A stretch of DNA of 64,000 nt from G963667145 sp963676515 [NCBI: Candidatus Cloacimonadota bacterium] (GCA_963676515.1 OY781061.1:1364001-1428000), one strand, 5' to 3'. Counted from the first letter of the stretch, positions 23,557 through 33,089 are shown. Notes: a model not told the origin generated them from the sequence alone. Translations and numbers: made by a program.

Positions 23557-24030
23557 ATGAATATTATAGATATTATTTTATTGGTTTTCATTTTCGCTCT
23601 GCTGATTTATGGCTTTGTGAAAGGGTTCGTTTGCTTTTTGACCAAAGTGCTAGCGATAATAGGAACTGCCGTGCTGGGCGTGTTGTTTGGCGATATGTTT
23701 GGCATCGTCCTCAGTCGAGAGCTAGGGGTTTCTTCTTTAGTTGGTAGGCTGATTTCTTATGTGCTAATTTTCTTGGCGGTGGTTATTTTGCTCAAGGTGT
23801 TCAGCGTTTATATACATAAAGGTCTGAATTTTTTGGATTTAGGAATATATGATAGAGCTTTGGGTGCGATGTTTATTGTGCTTCTATTTTTAGGATTGGT
23901 TGCTTTGATTTTCGTAGGCTTCAAGCTCTTTTTCGATTACAATCTGCTACAGAATCAAGCTGTGTCTTCTTCTCGGATACTGGGGTCGCTTTTTGGCATA
24001 ATGCAAAAATTTTACCCTGGAGTGTTATGA
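23557..24030 (+). CDS. CvpA-family membrane protein
   Basis: A 157-aa inner-membrane protein with four predicted helices. The N-terminal MNIIDIILLVFIFALLIYG..GFV pattern and the following KGFVCFLTKV fit the CvpA family (named for colicin V production; in enterobacteria linked to envelope integrity). The ATG at 23557 is chosen because the family starts with this motif; a TTG at 23533 would add eight residues. It precedes the response-regulator gene by 23 bases. Confidence 0.8.
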   Translation: MNIIDIILLVFIFALLIYGFVKGFVCFLTKVLAIIGTAVLGVLFGDMFGIVLSRELGVSSLVGRLISYVLIFLAVVILLKVFSVYIHKGLNFLDLGIYDRALGAMFIVLLFLGLVALIFVGFKLFFDYNLLQNQAVSSSRILGSLFGIMQKFYPGVL

Positions 24031-24053
24031 CAGAGCTACGATCACGAGTTTAG

Positions 24054-24758
24054 ATGTTGACCTCAAAAAAAAAGATTTATGTTTTGGACGATGAGCCAGA
24101 TATCTTGGAGTTGATAAAGGCTAGTCTTTCAGATCCCAATCTGGACATAGAGATTTTTTCCGATTATCGCCTTTTCGAAGACGCAGTGATAGCCAAGCTC
24201 CCCGATTTAGTTCTTCTTGATTTAATGTTGCCTGGTAAAGATGGACTGGAAATTTGCAAAGATCTGAAGAAAGGTTTTCCACATCTTGTAGTGCTAATGC
24301 TCACCGCCAGAGGCGACATTACGGACAAAGTGCTAGGATTGGAATTGGGAGCGGACGACTATATTACCAAACCTTTTCATCCTAGGGAGCTTTTGGCTCG
24401 AGTGAGAGCTTTCTTGCGAAGAGAGACTCTCCGCTATGATGACACCGACGGGCAAATTGCAGGTGAGGAAAAGCGAAAATTAGGGGAAGTGATAGTTATC
24501 GATTTTGACGCTCATCTGGTGTGGGAAAACGCAAAAAAGGTTATTCTTACTTTTGCGGAGTTTTCTATCTTAAATCTGCTTTCTACCAAATTGGGAGTGG
24601 TGTATTCTCGCCAGAAGATACTCGATTTTGTTTGGGGACAAGACAAAGTTGTGACCGATCGTAGCGTGGATGTGCATATTGCCAAGTTGCGGAGCAAGCT
24701 GCAAAGTATTAAAATTTCTGGAGTTCGCTCTGTGGGATATAAATTGGAGCTGAGATGA
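24054..24758 (+). CDS. OmpR/PhoB-family response regulator
   Basis: A 234-aa two-component regulator. The receiver domain has the acidic pair in LDDEPD (residues 11-15), phospho-acceptor D56 in LLDLMLP, T84 and K106 in TKPF. The C-terminal part is an OmpR/PhoB winged helix (about 140-234) with RQKILDFVWGQDKVVTDRSVDVHIAKLRSKL. Its stop overlaps the kinase start as ATGA. A PhoB role is suggested by the PhoR-like kinase and by Pho-box-like repeats before pstS at 63.6 kb, but no phosphate genes adjoin it, so that is inference. Confidence 0.88.
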   Translation: MLTSKKKIYVLDDEPDILELIKASLSDPNLDIEIFSDYRLFEDAVIAKLPDLVLLDLMLPGKDGLEICKDLKKGFPHLVVLMLTARGDITDKVLGLELGADDYITKPFHPRELLARVRAFLRRETLRYDDTDGQIAGEEKRKLGEVIVIDFDAHLVWENAKKVILTFAEFSILNLLSTKLGVVYSRQKILDFVWGQDKVVTDRSVDVHIAKLRSKLQSIKISGVRSVGYKLELR

Positions 24759-25915
24759 TTTGGGTTTCGGGTTTTACCTGCGTTGTTTTGGCGTTTGTTT
24801 GCTGGTATTTTCACAGAGAATATAGGGAATTGTTGCTAGCGGTGAAACGATTGGCATTGGATGACAAAATAGCGAACTCTCGGGCTGGTAAGGTTTGGTC
24901 TGTGTATCTGCAAGAGCTAAAAGGGCAGAGAAAAAAAGATAAGCAGTGGGCATTGCGGGAAAAGGACGACTTGCGGGGTGTGATGCAGTTTTTGCCATCG
25001 CCTGTGTGGATACAAGATGAGCAGGGGATAGTATTGCGGGGCAATGATGCTTTTTGCAAGCTTTTAGGGAAAAAATTTGTGTCCGATTTTTATTGGAATC
25101 TCATAGATTCACCAGAACTTTTTAAGTTCGTGGACTGTTTCGATGGTGGTAAAAAAAGTACCCAAAACATCAAACTAAAAGATGGTTATTTCGTGGCTGG
25201 AGGATCGCTCCTGCCTTCGGGAGGTAAACTTTTTGTCTTGCAAGATGTAAGTCAGCTGTGCGAGCTGCAATCGCTAAAAAAAGATTTGCTCATAAATATT
25301 TCCCACGAGCTGAAGACTCCCCTGACGACGATAAGTGGGTTTTTGGAGTTGCTACCTGCCGACGACAATAAGGTGCTGACAATTTTGAAGAGGAACGCCG
25401 AGCGGCTGAAATCTTTGGTGGATGACATCTTGCAGTTGGCGACCGTAGAGTCGGCTGTGGCTTTGGAATTGGAGCAGGTGAATTTGGTGGAAGTGGTGCA
25501 AGAGAGCAAACTTCTGTTTCCCAAGAGCAAGATTCCCATTGAAACGCGTTTTTTTGCATCTACAGTGATGATAGAGGCAGACTTTTTTCGTTTGCAACAG
25601 GTGGTGGTAAATTTGCTGAGTAATGCAGTGAAATACACGAGCGAGGGGAAAATATTGATGGAGATTGGGAGATCTGATAGCGATATCTATTTGGTAGTCA
25701 AAGATAGCGGTGTGGGCATTTCATCAGAGAATTTACCCAAAATTTTCCAGAGATTTTTCGTAGGAGATAGTTCCCGAGCTAAGACGGTGGACAACACAGG
25801 TTTGGGTTTGGCGATAGTAAAAAGCATCGTGGAAAAGCACGGCTGGAGCATAGCGGTGGATAGCCAAAAGGGAGTGGGCACAGAAGTGAAAGTGGTAATC
25901 CCTACAGCAAGATGA
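24755..25915 (+). CDS. PhoR-like sensor histidine kinase
   Basis: A 386-aa kinase with one N-terminal membrane segment (about residues 4-20), a cytoplasmic PAS-like domain (about 75-170), and a HisKA/HATPase core. The phospho-acceptor is H184 in ISHELKTPLTTISGFLE. The N box (NLLSNAVKYT) is near 287, DSGVGISSENLPKIFQRFF near 315 and GLGLAIVKSIVEKHG near 348. Lack of a periplasmic loop and the single short anchor resemble PhoR. It is coupled at both ends by ATGA overlaps: response regulator upstream, sigma factor downstream. Confidence 0.9.
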   Translation: MIWVSGFTCVVLAFVCWYFHREYRELLLAVKRLALDDKIANSRAGKVWSVYLQELKGQRKKDKQWALREKDDLRGVMQFLPSPVWIQDEQGIVLRGNDAFCKLLGKKFVSDFYWNLIDSPELFKFVDCFDGGKKSTQNIKLKDGYFVAGGSLLPSGGKLFVLQDVSQLCELQSLKKDLLINISHELKTPLTTISGFLELLPADDNKVLTILKRNAERLKSLVDDILQLATVESAVALELEQVNLVEVVQESKLLFPKSKIPIETRFFASTVMIEADFFRLQQVVVNLLSNAVKYTSEGKILMEIGRSDSDIYLVVKDSGVGISSENLPKIFQRFFVGDSSRAKTVDNTGLGLAIVKSIVEKHGWSIAVDSQKGVGTEVKVVIPTAR

Positions 25916-26415
25916 AAAGTGAGAAGATAGAAAATTATTTGCCTTTGATCAGAGGTGTGATAAAGCGTTACGCACTGGACGGTCGATATTTACAGGAAGA
26001 TTTGGAGCAAGAGGGTTTTCTGGGAATCTTGGAAGCACAAAAAAGATTTGACTCCAGCAAAGGAGTAAAGTTTTCTACTTACGCTTATTTCTGGGTAAAA
26101 AAGAGAGTTTTGGCTTATCTAGGCAAGGAGTTAGACCAGCAGAGCGAAAGTTTGACGGAGAAACTTCTAAGCAAAGTGAGTGCACCTACTGCTGACTGTC
26201 AGCCAGATTGCCGTGCAGATTGTGGAGAGGAAAGCAGCTTGCTTTCTCACATACCTGAGGATATGCCAGCTATGGAACAAGAGGTGCTAGAGCTGTTTTT
26301 TTGCGAGAAGTTGGAACTGAATGAGATAGCCACCAAACTTGGTTTTAGCAGGGAAAAGGTGCGACGGCTGAAGTTTAAAGCTCTGAGGCGGATCAAAGCG
26401 GCTTCTCTTTTTTAA
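25912..26415 (+). CDS. Small sigma-70-family sigma factor
   Basis: A 167-aa sigma factor with regions 2 and 4 only. Region 2 is QEDLEQEGFLGILEAQKRFD and the following KFSTYAYFWVKKRV (residues about 21-65), close to the primary-sigma pattern rather than the ECF one. Region 4 is ELNEIATKLGFSREKVRRLKFKALRRIK near the C terminus. The linker (about 80-115) has several cysteines in ADCQPDCRADCGEE, which could be redox- or metal-sensitive; that is speculation. Its ATG overlaps the kinase stop, so it is made from the same transcript as the two-component pair. Confidence 0.85.
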   Translation: MKSEKIENYLPLIRGVIKRYALDGRYLQEDLEQEGFLGILEAQKRFDSSKGVKFSTYAYFWVKKRVLAYLGKELDQQSESLTEKLLSKVSAPTADCQPDCRADCGEESSLLSHIPEDMPAMEQEVLELFFCEKLELNEIATKLGFSREKVRRLKFKALRRIKAASLF

Positions 26416-26560
26416 AGATTTATATATGGTTGCTAATTTTTTATAGCTCAGATTAAAAGATGCATTTTTTTTACATTTCCCTAAAAATAATTTGACACGA
26501 AAACTGTAAAAAATTCTCTAAATTGACTTAGCAAGAGATTTTTTATTTAGTCATTGCTAT

Positions 26561-26636
26561 GGGGCATTAGCTCAGTTGGTAGAGCACTACACTGGCAGTG
26601 TAGGGGTCAGCGGTTCAAGTCCGCTATGCTCCACCA
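26561..26636 (+). tRNA. tRNA-Ala (GGC)
   Basis: Acceptor GGGGCAT/ATGCTCC, D-arm AGCTCAGTTGGTAGAGC, anticodon stem CTACA/TGTAG with loop CTGGCAG (anticodon GGC), T-arm with GGTTCAAGTCC, encoded CCA. Length 76 bases. TTGACT lies about 38 bases upstream as a possible -35 element. The rest of the 26416-26762 gap shows nothing else. Confidence 0.95.
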
Positions 26637-26762
26637 TTTTTTGAAATCGTTTTTTCGCTTTTCGTGAAGAAACGATTTTTTCTTGACTTTATTTTCTTTC
26701 TTGGTTTTTTGCCAGTATTAGTTTTTTCATATGTAAAACATTTTTTCTAAGGAGCTTACCTG

Positions 26763-28025
26763 ATGATAAAGATTTTGGACAGTCAAAGTTTACCGAATAA
26801 TTTCTATACCCCTTTGGATTATACAGATGGTGAAATCGTGCAAAAAATCTTGGACGAGATAAAAAGAGATGGCGATAAAGCGGTGCGTTTTTACACCAAG
26901 AAGTTTGATGGTGTAGATTTGTCTGCATTTTTGGTGGATGCCAAAAAGATAAAAGAAGCCTACTCTTTGCTGAAACCAGAAGAGGTAGAGGCTATCAAAT
27001 ACGCCAAGGGAAACCTAGAGAGGTTTGCTAAGGCACAACTAGCACAGGCAAAAGATTTTGAGATGGAGACTGAAGAGGGTGTGTGGTGTGGGCAAAAAGT
27101 GGTGCCTATCGAGAAGGTGTGTGTGTATGCTCCGGGTGGTAACTTTCCTTTGCCGTCTTCGGTGCTGATGGGTGCTGTGCCAGCGAAAGTGGCTGGGTGT
27201 CGGTCTGTAGTGCTCACTTCTCCGCCTAGTTACCATGGTGAGGTGCATCCAGCGGTGCTGGTGGCTGCAGATGTGGCAGGAGTCGATTTGGTGTATGCTC
27301 TGGGCGGTGTGCAGGCTATCGGTGCTTTTGCCTTTGGTACTGCCTCTATTCCCCGAGTGGATCTGATAGTAGGTCCTGGGAACAAATATGTGACACTGGC
27401 GAAGAAAAATGTGTATGGTGTCGTGGGTATCGACTTTGTGGCTGGTCCATCGGAGGTGATGATTATTGCCGATAAAGAGGCTCGAGCCGACTACATAGCA
27501 GCGGATATGCTGGCTCAGGCGGAGCATGACCTGCATGCGAGTGCTTTTTTATTGACGGACAGTAGAGAGCTGGCTAATAAGGTGCAAGTGGAGCTGGAAG
27601 AGCAACTGAAGGGATTGAAGACCAAAGAGATAGCCAGAGAGTCTATCGACGACAATAGCTATATAGTGCTTTGCGATGACCTAGAGCAAGCTGTGCAAAT
27701 CTCCAACGCTAAAGCTCCAGAGCACTTGGAGTTGCAGACAGTGGACAACGATAAGCTGATACCGAGATTGAGCAATTACGGGTCGCTCTTTATCGGAGAG
27801 AAGTCTGTGGAAGCACTGGGCGATTACTCTGCGGGTGTAAACCACACTTTGCCTACTGGCTTGGCTGCTCGTTACACAGCGGGGCTTTCGGTAAATAATT
27901 TTATCAAGAAGCAGACAACTCTGCGGGTGGAAAAAAGCGGCAAAGCGACAGAAATTGCCAAGATTTTTGCCCAGATGGAAGGTCTGGACGCTCACAGTAA
28001 ATCTGCAGGGAAACGACTGAGCTAG
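26763..28025 (+). CDS. hisD: Histidinol dehydrogenase
   Basis: HisD carries out the last two steps of histidine synthesis, oxidising histidinol to histidine with two NAD+. The 420-aa protein has the usual landmarks: VYAPGG near residue 120, [27 protein letters not shown] and AQAEHD with the zinc and catalytic histidine region, and NHTLPTG near 360. The ATG follows AAGGAG. It is separated from the main his operon by 17 kb and is on the other strand. The enzyme family also includes minor non-histidine roles, but the match here is to ordinary HisD. Confidence 0.95.
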   Translation: MIKILDSQSLPNNFYTPLDYTDGEIVQKILDEIKRDGDKAVRFYTKKFDGVDLSAFLVDAKKIKEAYSLLKPEEVEAIKYAKGNLERFAKAQLAQAKDFEMETEEGVWCGQKVVPIEKVCVYAPGGNFPLPSSVLMGAVPAKVAGCRSVVLTSPPSYHGEVHPAVLVAADVAGVDLVYALGGVQAIGAFAFGTASIPRVDLIVGPGNKYVTLAKKNVYGVVGIDFVAGPSEVMIIADKEARADYIAADMLAQAEHDLHASAFLLTDSRELANKVQVELEEQLKGLKTKEIARESIDDNSYIVLCDDLEQAVQISNAKAPEHLELQTVDNDKLIPRLSNYGSLFIGEKSVEALGDYSAGVNHTLPTGLAARYTAGLSVNNFIKKQTTLRVEKSGKATEIAKIFAQMEGLDAHSKSAGKRLS

Positions 28026-28082
28026 AGCAAATTAGAGATTTTATTTTTTTAAAGGGAAAATAAGGTAAATAAGGAGGTATAT

Positions 28083-29786
28083 ATGACTGCTGTAATAGTA
28101 ATAGTAAGTCTAGTACTGTATGTTCTGCTGTACAAAGTGTACGGCAGCAAATTGGCGAGGATGGTGAAAGCCAGTGATGACAATGAGGCTCCGTCTTCGA
28201 GGCTCAGAGATGATGTGGATTATGTTCCTGCAAAGTCTTCTGTGCTTTTTGGACACCATTTCGCATCTATCGCGGGGGCTGCTCCGATTATTGGGCCAGT
28301 CTTGGCTCTGGCTTGGGGTTGGATGCCAGCTTTGTTGTGGATCTGGTTTGGCAATATCTTCATCGGGGCTGTGCACGATTACTTGGCGATAATGTCTTCA
28401 GTGCGTTACGATGGCAAATCTTGTCAATTTGTGGCTGCTGATGTGATAGGAGCTCGTACTAGCAGGATTTTTTATTGGTTAGTGTTTTTTATGATTATCT
28501 TGGTGATAGCCGCTTTTGGTGCTGTGGTCGGAGGGATGTATGTCGCTCAGCCAGCTGTTGCTTCTTCTTATATTCTCAAGCTGATTGCCGCTCTTATCTT
28601 GGGGCACTTGATGTATAAGGTGAAGATGAATTTCCACTTGGCTACGGCAATAGGCATCGTTCTTCTGATTTTTGCTATTATCGGTGGAACTTGGATGCCC
28701 ATCGAACTTGGCTGGGGCACTTGGATGATTATCATCGGTGTGTACATTGTGGTGGCGTCTTCTGTACCAGTGAATATTTTGCTGCAACCAAGGGATTATC
28801 TGAACTCTTGGCTTCTGTATTTTGGATTGTTGATAGGTCTTGTTGCTGCTGTGTTTAGCTTTTCGGGCTTTACAGCTCCAGCTTTTACTTCTTTTGCACC
28901 GATTATCTCTGGTGGCAAACCTACGCCTTTTTGGCCAGCGATTGTTTTGATTATCGCTTGTGGCTCTTTGTCGGGCTTTCATGCGTTGGTGGGCTCTGGT
29001 ACTACTTCCAAGCAAGTTGCCAAAGAAAGTGATGTGCTGACTATCGGTTACGGATCTATGCTTACGGAAGGATTTTTGTCTACGGTAGTGTTGGTTTCAG
29101 TGGCTGGTTTTTCTTTCGGAATTTTGCAAGACGCTGGCACAGGGATCACCTTAGAAAATTGGGGAACAAACTACACCGCTGCGATGATGGGAACTTTCCC
29201 TAAAGCTTCGATGTTTGTAGAATCTTATGCCAAGATGGTGGGTTCTACTTTCTTGAAAATAATTCCAGTGCAATTTGTGAAAGTGATAGCTGGAATGTGG
29301 GTTGCATCGTTTGCTATGACCACCTTGGACACCACTAATCGCTTGGGACGATACGCTATTTGCGAAGTTTGTGCTCCGCTCAAAGAAAGTTCGTCTACCT
29401 TGTACAATGTCTTGACTAACAAATGGATAGCTTCTTCTATCCCAGCTTTGATTGGAATGCTTTTGGCGTACACGAAAAGTTTTACCGTGCTTTGGCCTTC
29501 GTTTAGCACAGCCAATCAGCTCATAGCATCGATTACACTTTTCACGAGTGTAGCGTGGTTGCAAAAGAGGATGAAAGTGAAAAACCTGAACATCGTGCTG
29601 ATTCCTGCTTATCTTTTGTGGATTACGGTTACAGCGGCGATCTTGTGGTTTAGTTTTGTGGTGCTTCCGGGTACTATTGCTGTTAAACCTATCACAGGCT
29701 ATACTGTGATGAGCATCGAGGTGATTATGATTGTTCTCAACTTTATTTTCTTCTACGATTTTATGAAAACGAGAAAGAATGCGTAA
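28083..29786 (+). CDS. cstA: CstA-family peptide/pyruvate transporter
   Basis: A 567-aa carbon-starvation protein with about 15-16 membrane segments. The N-terminal CstA domain is clear: GHHFASIAGAAPIIGPVLAL, then WIWFGNIFIGAVHDYL and SVRYDGKS. Members import peptides or pyruvate in nutrient stress. A strong ribosome site (AAGGAGG) precedes the ATG. The family is often followed by a small YbdD-type gene; the 89-aa gene downstream does not resemble YbdD. The length is shorter than the 700-aa enterobacterial CstA but normal for many anaerobes. Confidence 0.92.
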   Translation: MTAVIVIVSLVLYVLLYKVYGSKLARMVKASDDNEAPSSRLRDDVDYVPAKSSVLFGHHFASIAGAAPIIGPVLALAWGWMPALLWIWFGNIFIGAVHDYLAIMSSVRYDGKSCQFVAADVIGARTSRIFYWLVFFMIILVIAAFGAVVGGMYVAQPAVASSYILKLIAALILGHLMYKVKMNFHLATAIGIVLLIFAIIGGTWMPIELGWGTWMIIIGVYIVVASSVPVNILLQPRDYLNSWLLYFGLLIGLVAAVFSFSGFTAPAFTSFAPIISGGKPTPFWPAIVLIIACGSLSGFHALVGSGTTSKQVAKESDVLTIGYGSMLTEGFLSTVVLVSVAGFSFGILQDAGTGITLENWGTNYTAAMMGTFPKASMFVESYAKMVGSTFLKIIPVQFVKVIAGMWVASFAMTTLDTTNRLGRYAICEVCAPLKESSSTLYNVLTNKWIASSIPALIGMLLAYTKSFTVLWPSFSTANQLIASITLFTSVAWLQKRMKVKNLNIVLIPAYLLWITVTAAILWFSFVVLPGTIAVKPITGYTVMSIEVIMIVLNFIFFYDFMKTRKNA

Positions 29787-29822
29787 TTATCTAAGAAGTA
29801 AATTGAACCAAAAGGAAATTAC

Positions 29823-30092
29823 TTGAAGTTTGATTTTTTAAAAAGGGCATGGGAAACAGTGGAAACTGTGCATCGTGGCAAGGCGGTAGAAGCTTTGCAA
29901 GGCGAGCTGATGGAGATGGAAAATATGTTTTGTCTTTTGTCAATGAGCAGTCTACTTGGTTTTCCCATGCCTATGTTTTATCACAGCTTGGAGTATCTGC
30001 AGGATATGGAGCAAGAGTGGCAGAGGTTCTTTCTTAAGGCTCAAAGGGCGGACGATATGCTGGCGACCATAGCGGCGATGAGCGAACTGTGA
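29823..30092 (+). CDS. Hypothetical 89-aa protein before Get3-like ATPase
   Basis: I do not recognise this protein. It is predicted soluble and mostly helical, with a hydrophobic central stretch rich in methionine and leucine (MENMFCLLSMSSLLGFPMPM, residues about 36-55). Its TTG start is preceded by AAAGGAAA. The stop overlaps the GTG start of the Get3/ArsA-like ATPase (GTGA), so the two are translationally coupled and presumably work together, perhaps as an adaptor; this is inference. Confidence 0.7.
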   Translation: MKFDFLKRAWETVETVHRGKAVEALQGELMEMENMFCLLSMSSLLGFPMPMFYHSLEYLQDMEQEWQRFFLKAQRADDMLATIAAMSEL

Positions 30093-30997
30093 AGCTGATG
30101 ACCTTGCTTGGCAAAGGGGGCGTGGGTAAATCCACTTGTTCTTCGGCTTTGGCTAGTCAGCTGGCGGGTAGGGGAGACAAGACACTTTTAGCATCTTTCG
30201 ATCCCGCTCATAATTTGGGAGACATTTTTGGTTGCAAATTTGGTGGTAAGATTAAGAAATTTTCCGCTAACTTGGATGTTTTGGAGGTGGATACGCAAAA
30301 AGCTGCTGACAAATATATCGCTAAAACCAAAGATTTAATTAAGCAAGTTTATTCCTATAACACTGCCTATAATGTAGACAACTATTTCAAACTGTTTCGC
30401 TATCTACCGGGGATACAGGAATATGCATCGCTTACGGCTTTGCTAGATTTATTGCAAGGGAACGGCGAAAAATACGAGAACATCGTGCTAGATACACCGC
30501 CCACGGGGCTTGCTTTACAGATTTTGGCGTTGTCGTCTATTTCCCTAAAATGGCTACGGCAGCTAAAAATTTTGCGAGCGAAGATTTTGGATAGGAGGCA
30601 CGCTATCGCTTCTATCAACGACAGGGTGAACGAACTTCGCTGTAAGCAGGCGATGAAAAGCGACAGAGTGTTATTGAAAATAAAGAAGATGATCGCTGAT
30701 TATAGCTGGTTAGAAGATTTGCTCAAAAGTGACCAAAGTCATTGTGGTATCGTAATTAATCTGGATTTGCTCTCTGGAAAAGAGTCGCTGAGGATAAAAA
30801 AGAGCCTTAAAGATATTGGCATACCGTTGCGGTTTGTACTGATAAACAAAGTGGTCGCAGGTAGCAGCGACAAGATTGCCCAAATAAAAAAAAGTTTGGC
30901 AGAAAAAGACACTGTCTGCATAGAGGTAGCAAATAATTCTAAATATTATGATTTTGCTGAAGATTTAACAAAAATTTTACCGAAAAAGAGAGATTAA
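30089..30997 (+). CDS. Get3/ArsA-like ATPase
   Basis: A 302-aa single-domain ATPase of the ArsA/Get3 branch of the SIMIBI class. The deviant Walker A GKGGVGKST is at residues 8-16 with the signature lysine, switch I reads SFDPAHNLGDIFG (about 37-49) and switch II VLDTPPTGLALQIL (about 133-146). ArsA pumps have two such domains and metal-binding cysteines; this has one domain and no such cysteines, and no CxxC as in eukaryotic Get3. It may chaperone or insert a membrane protein, or act as another membrane-linked switch. The gene is sandwiched between the coupled 89-aa gene and a membrane-anchored protein 1 base downstream of its stop. Confidence 0.85.
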   Translation: MKLMTLLGKGGVGKSTCSSALASQLAGRGDKTLLASFDPAHNLGDIFGCKFGGKIKKFSANLDVLEVDTQKAADKYIAKTKDLIKQVYSYNTAYNVDNYFKLFRYLPGIQEYASLTALLDLLQGNGEKYENIVLDTPPTGLALQILALSSISLKWLRQLKILRAKILDRRHAIASINDRVNELRCKQAMKSDRVLLKIKKMIADYSWLEDLLKSDQSHCGIVINLDLLSGKESLRIKKSLKDIGIPLRFVLINKVVAGSSDKIAQIKKSLAEKDTVCIEVANNSKYYDFAEDLTKILPKKRD

Positions 30998-30998
30998 A

Positions 30999-31622
30999 AT
31001 GGAACAAAATCCGCTTTTCTATTTATTTGTAGTGCTGACTTTTGCGTTGGCTTTCGCTTATTTTTTAGGAGCTAGACGCAACAAAAAAATGTCCCGAGTG
31101 ATTTTCCGCATATTGGAAGATGTGCTGCAGCCTGCTAAGAAGGGTTACACCAACATTGGTGGCTTGATAGGTTACAACTTCAACTATTTCAAGTTGAAAG
31201 CCAAGAGGATTTCTCACATCAACGGAGTGCTGACGATGCTCCCGAGGCAGTCGCCTCTTTACTTGCCGATTGCGAAGATTTTGGGGCGGAGCGACAAGCT
31301 GTATATGACAATTTTTGCGAGTAATGTTCAGGAAAGTGGCACTTGGCATATTGTGCATAGTAAATGCAAAGAAAGTATAAATACGGGTGGATTGCCACAC
31401 AAAAAATTCTCTGCAGCTAAGGGAAATTTCGAGATTTTTTGTCAAAATGAGGAAGATTTTGCGATGCTGGAACGGTATGTCGCTCAGGCTCAGCCCAAGT
31501 ATCTTCGTCATATGGCGTATCATCCGCAGGATAAGTCTTTTGCAATGTATTGGCTTCCAGGTAATTTTTGGGCAGAGATAAAGGAAAGTTACGCTTTTAT
31601 CTGCGAGTTTGTGAATAGATAA
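30999..31622 (+). CDS. Membrane-anchored protein of unknown function after Get3-like ATPase
   Basis: A 207-aa protein with one N-terminal membrane segment (about residues 6-23), then positively charged residues (RRNKK), then a soluble cytoplasmic domain with mixed alpha/beta character. I recognise no family. Conserved-looking stretches are GYTNIGGLIGYNFNY and IVHSKCKESINTGGLPHKKF. It begins 1 base after the ATPase stop and is the last gene of the three-gene unit. A membrane receptor or docking role for the ATPase is a reasonable inference only. Confidence 0.7.
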   Translation: MEQNPLFYLFVVLTFALAFAYFLGARRNKKMSRVIFRILEDVLQPAKKGYTNIGGLIGYNFNYFKLKAKRISHINGVLTMLPRQSPLYLPIAKILGRSDKLYMTIFASNVQESGTWHIVHSKCKESINTGGLPHKKFSAAKGNFEIFCQNEEDFAMLERYVAQAQPKYLRHMAYHPQDKSFAMYWLPGNFWAEIKESYAFICEFVNR

Positions 31623-31718
31623 AATTTAATCCTCGGTTCATTTTTTTATATTTTACAAAAAAATTTTGACAATCTGCAATATTCAAAAAAACATCGCAAA
31701 AATTGTAAAGGACTGAAT

Positions 31719-33089
31719 ATGAGTAAATTGATGGTGAGTGTGTCGGGTATGAGGGGAGTCTATGGCAAAGATCTTTTGCCAGAAAATGTCGTGCGAGTGG
31801 CTGGCAAATTTGGCTATAACCAAGGTAGAGGAAAGATAGTGGTGGGCACAGACAGTAGGACGACTGGCAAGGCGATGCTTCATAGTGTGAAAGCGGGATT
31901 GCTGAGTGTAGGGTGCACTGTAGTGGATATCGGAGTGGTGTCTACGCCGACGGTGTTATTGCAGGTGCAAGAGTCCGATGCCGACGGGGGAATAGCTATC
32001 ACCGCTAGCCACAATCCTGGTCAGTGGAATGCGATGAAGTTCGTAGATAGCAACGGTCTATTCTTGTATCCAGACAAAGCGAAAAGTTTTATCGACTCTC
32101 TGGATGACGCCGTGCCTTATGCCACTTGGGACAAGATGGGTACAGAGCAATGGGAAGACACCGCTATTGAGTTGCATCTAAAGAAAATTTTAGAGCTGTC
32201 TTTTATGGATTTGGAAGCGATTAGGCAAAAAAGGTTTAGTGTGGCTCTGGACACCGTCAACGGTGCTGGAGGCGAGATTTGCTTGGAACTTTTGAATCGC
32301 CTAGGATGTGTGGTGGAGCAGATAAACACCGAGCCTACGGGAGTGTTCGCTCATAATCCTGAACCTCAGGCAAAAAACTTGACTCAGCTCTGCGAGCTAG
32401 TGCAAGAGAGCGGTGTGGATGTTGGCTTTGCTACAGATCCCGATGTAGATCGCTTGGCTATCGTGGATGAGACAGGAGAGTGCATAGGCGAGGAGAAAAG
32501 CCTGCTCTTGTGCGAAGATTATATCTTGGCTAAAACGCCCAGTGATATAGTGACCAACCTTTCCTCGTCGATGGGTAGCGACGATTTGGCGAAAAAATAT
32601 GGAGTAAAAGTTTATCGTGAGAAGGTGGGGGAGATCAATGTTGGCTCGAAGATGAAAGAGGTGGGAGCCACAATCGGAGGAGAGGGGAATGGCGGTGTGA
32701 TTTGCTCGGAGCTACATTACACCAGAGATGCCATCGTGGGCATAGCTATCGTGCTGAACTATATGGCGACATCTGGCAAGCGGTTGTCGGAGCTAAATGA
32801 GAAGTTGCCGACTTACTTTTTCGCTAAGCGAAAGGTGGACACTAGCTTTGAGGATTTGGATAAGGTGATGAAGTTGGCACAAAAAATTTATGATGATGCT
32901 GATTTTTGGGCTGGCGAGGATAAGCGATTGGATAGCAAAGATGGGATAAAAGTAGTGGGCGATAAGAAATGGGTGCATATCCGTAAAAGTGGAACAGAGC
33001 CGATAGTGCGGGTGTATGTAGAGGCAGAGAGTGAGAAAAAGGCAGAGCAAATTTGTGATGAGGTCTGCCAAAAAATAACTAAGTTTTGA
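31719..33089 (+). CDS. Phosphohexomutase (phosphoglucosamine/phosphomannomutase family)
   Basis: A 456-aa alpha-D-phosphohexomutase. The catalytic phosphoserine is S97 in TASHNPGQWNAMKF. The metal loop is ATDPDVDRLAIVDE (about residue 236-249), the sugar loop GGEGNGGVI near 326, and the phosphate loop RKSGTEPIVRVY near 428. Start motif VSGMRGVYG fits GlmM/ManB. GlmM is the best guess because every wall-bearing bacterium needs it, but the sugar loop does not settle glucosamine versus mannose or glucose. It ends 23 bases before glyS. Confidence 0.88.
   Translation: MSKLMVSVSGMRGVYGKDLLPENVVRVAGKFGYNQGRGKIVVGTDSRTTGKAMLHSVKAGLLSVGCTVVDIGVVSTPTVLLQVQESDADGGIAITASHNPGQWNAMKFVDSNGLFLYPDKAKSFIDSLDDAVPYATWDKMGTEQWEDTAIELHLKKILELSFMDLEAIRQKRFSVALDTVNGAGGEICLELLNRLGCVVEQINTEPTGVFAHNPEPQAKNLTQLCELVQESGVDVGFATDPDVDRLAIVDETGECIGEEKSLLLCEDYILAKTPSDIVTNLSSSMGSDDLAKKYGVKVYREKVGEINVGSKMKEVGATIGGEGNGGVICSELHYTRDAIVGIAIVLNYMATSGKRLSELNEKLPTYFFAKRKVDTSFEDLDKVMKLAQKIYDDADFWAGEDKRLDSKDGIKVVGDKKWVHIRKSGTEPIVRVYVEAESEKKAEQICDEVCQKITKF

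Noticed and set aside
29823-30092. YbdD/YjiX small partner of CstA
   Set aside because: The 89-aa sequence has none of the YbdD pattern and is coupled instead to the Get3-like ATPase.
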